DNA of 52,711 bases from the NCBI GenBank assembly GCA_948968885.1, contig CAREUR010000003.1, positions 7,087 to 59,797 on the forward strand, read 5' to 3'. Within the stretch, counting starts at the first letter, position 1, and the number at the start of each line of letters is the position of its first letter. The DNA comes from an uncultured Eubacteriales bacterium (lineage in GTDB: Bacteria > Bacillota > Clostridia > Oscillospirales > Acutalibacteraceae). The notes under the pieces are model-generated. The model did no database searches. It was not told the origin of the DNA and was given only the letters and a program-made list of their open reading frames with translations. Below are positions 52,557 through 52,711 of this stretch, piece by piece. The position numbers and the translations under genes were made by a program.

Positions 52557-52641
52557 GTGAGTGTGCTGGAACTGGCAGACAGGCACGTTTGAGGGACGTG
52601 TGTTTTACAACGTACGGGTTCAAGCCCCGTCACTCACACCA
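52557..52641 (+). tRNA. tRNA-Leu (anticodon GAG)
   Basis: 85 bases with all class II tRNA parts. The acceptor stem is GTGAGTG (52557-52563) with CACTCAC (52631-52637). The anticodon stem CACGT/ACGTG closes the loop TTGAGGG, with anticodon GAG at 52591-52593, reading CUC and CUU. A long variable arm (about 52601-52613) marks a leucine or serine tRNA, and the T stem is ACGGG/CCCGT. The CCA end is encoded. It has its own strong promoter and a hairpin just after, so it appears to be transcribed alone. Confidence 0.95.
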
Positions 52642-52646
52642 TGCTG

Positions 52647-52688
52647 AGTAGTTATAAGGGACTTGGAATTTTATTATAACTACTTTTA
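52647..52688 (+). terminator. Hairpin/terminator after tRNA-Leu
   Basis: Perfect 11-base arms AGTAGTTATAA and TTATAACTACT (52647-52657 with 52674-52684), a 16-base loop, then only a short T-run (TTTT counting the last arm base). Confidence 0.6.
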
Positions 52689-52711
52689 AAAATTTGGGCC
52701 TTGAAGGGGCG

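Noticed and set aside
1..52711. CRISPR arrays, rRNA genes, insertion sequences
   Set aside because: I scanned for regularly spaced repeats, rRNA-like segments and transposase motifs and found none.

Overview
This 52.7-kb window looks like chromosomal housekeeping DNA from a low-to-moderate GC, spore-forming member of the Bacillota. It is most likely class Clostridia; Oscillospirales-like is a guess. The reasons are the sepF-divIVA-ileS cluster, IreB, YunB, SpoIIID, a TagGH-type exporter, frequent TTG/GTG starts behind strong GGAGG-type ribosome binding sites, and SigA promoters mostly of the form TTGAAA-17-TATAAT/TAAAAT, often with an extended -10 (TGN). I see no prophage, insertion sequence, CRISPR array or defence island.

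Layout. 0-8.1 kb (+): the end of a phosphosugar mutase, then rbgA-rnhB-yraN-dipeptidase-phosphoesterase, then tig-clpP-clpX-ysxC (protein folding, proteolysis, ribosome GTPase). 8.2-9.4 kb (-): rodA, divergent from fhs. 9.5-14.3 kb (+): fhs-tsaE-tsaB-upp-cmk-plsC. 14.4-17.1 kb (-): pcrA and a small membrane protein. 17.3-20.8 kb (+): glmS, a DUF1540 protein, azlCD. 20.8-34.6 kb (-): a long block. In transcription order it is miaB-mutS-mutL-miaA (tRNA A37 modification and mismatch repair), a HlyD-like membrane protein, then sepF-divIVA-ileS (division and isoleucyl-tRNA synthetase), then a tyrosine recombinase. 34.7-36.3 kb (-): polysaccharide/teichoic-acid ABC exporter. 36.4-39.4 kb: a GHL10 glycosidase-like exoprotein, mtaB, and an HPr-like protein without the active-site histidine. 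39.7-43.8 kb (+): pheST, ireB and an unrecognised small gene. 43.9-46.6 kb: an S1-domain protein (-), a disrupted cyclophilin lipoprotein and two DUF4870-like membrane proteins (+). 46.7-50.3 kb (-): ligA, yunB and a CDF metal transporter. 50.5-52.6 kb: a PBP5-type D,D-carboxypeptidase, spoIIID (-) and tRNA-Leu(GAG).

Functional themes. tRNA position-37 modification is concentrated here: MiaA and MiaB (ms2i6A), TsaE and TsaB (t6A), MtaB (ms2t6A). They sit beside two aminoacyl-tRNA synthetases and one tRNA. Envelope growth and division form a second theme: RodA, SepF, DivIVA, TagGH-like exporter, D,D-carboxypeptidase, GlmS.

I did not find a clearly new multi-gene system. The points most worth a second look are the doubly disrupted cyclophilin lipoprotein with an intact promoter, the histidine-less HPr-like protein, the altered MiaA P-loop, a 12-bp-arm inverted repeat that presents TATAAT on both strands, a possible Phe-containing leader peptide before pheS, and the absence of a recognisable glmS ribozyme.
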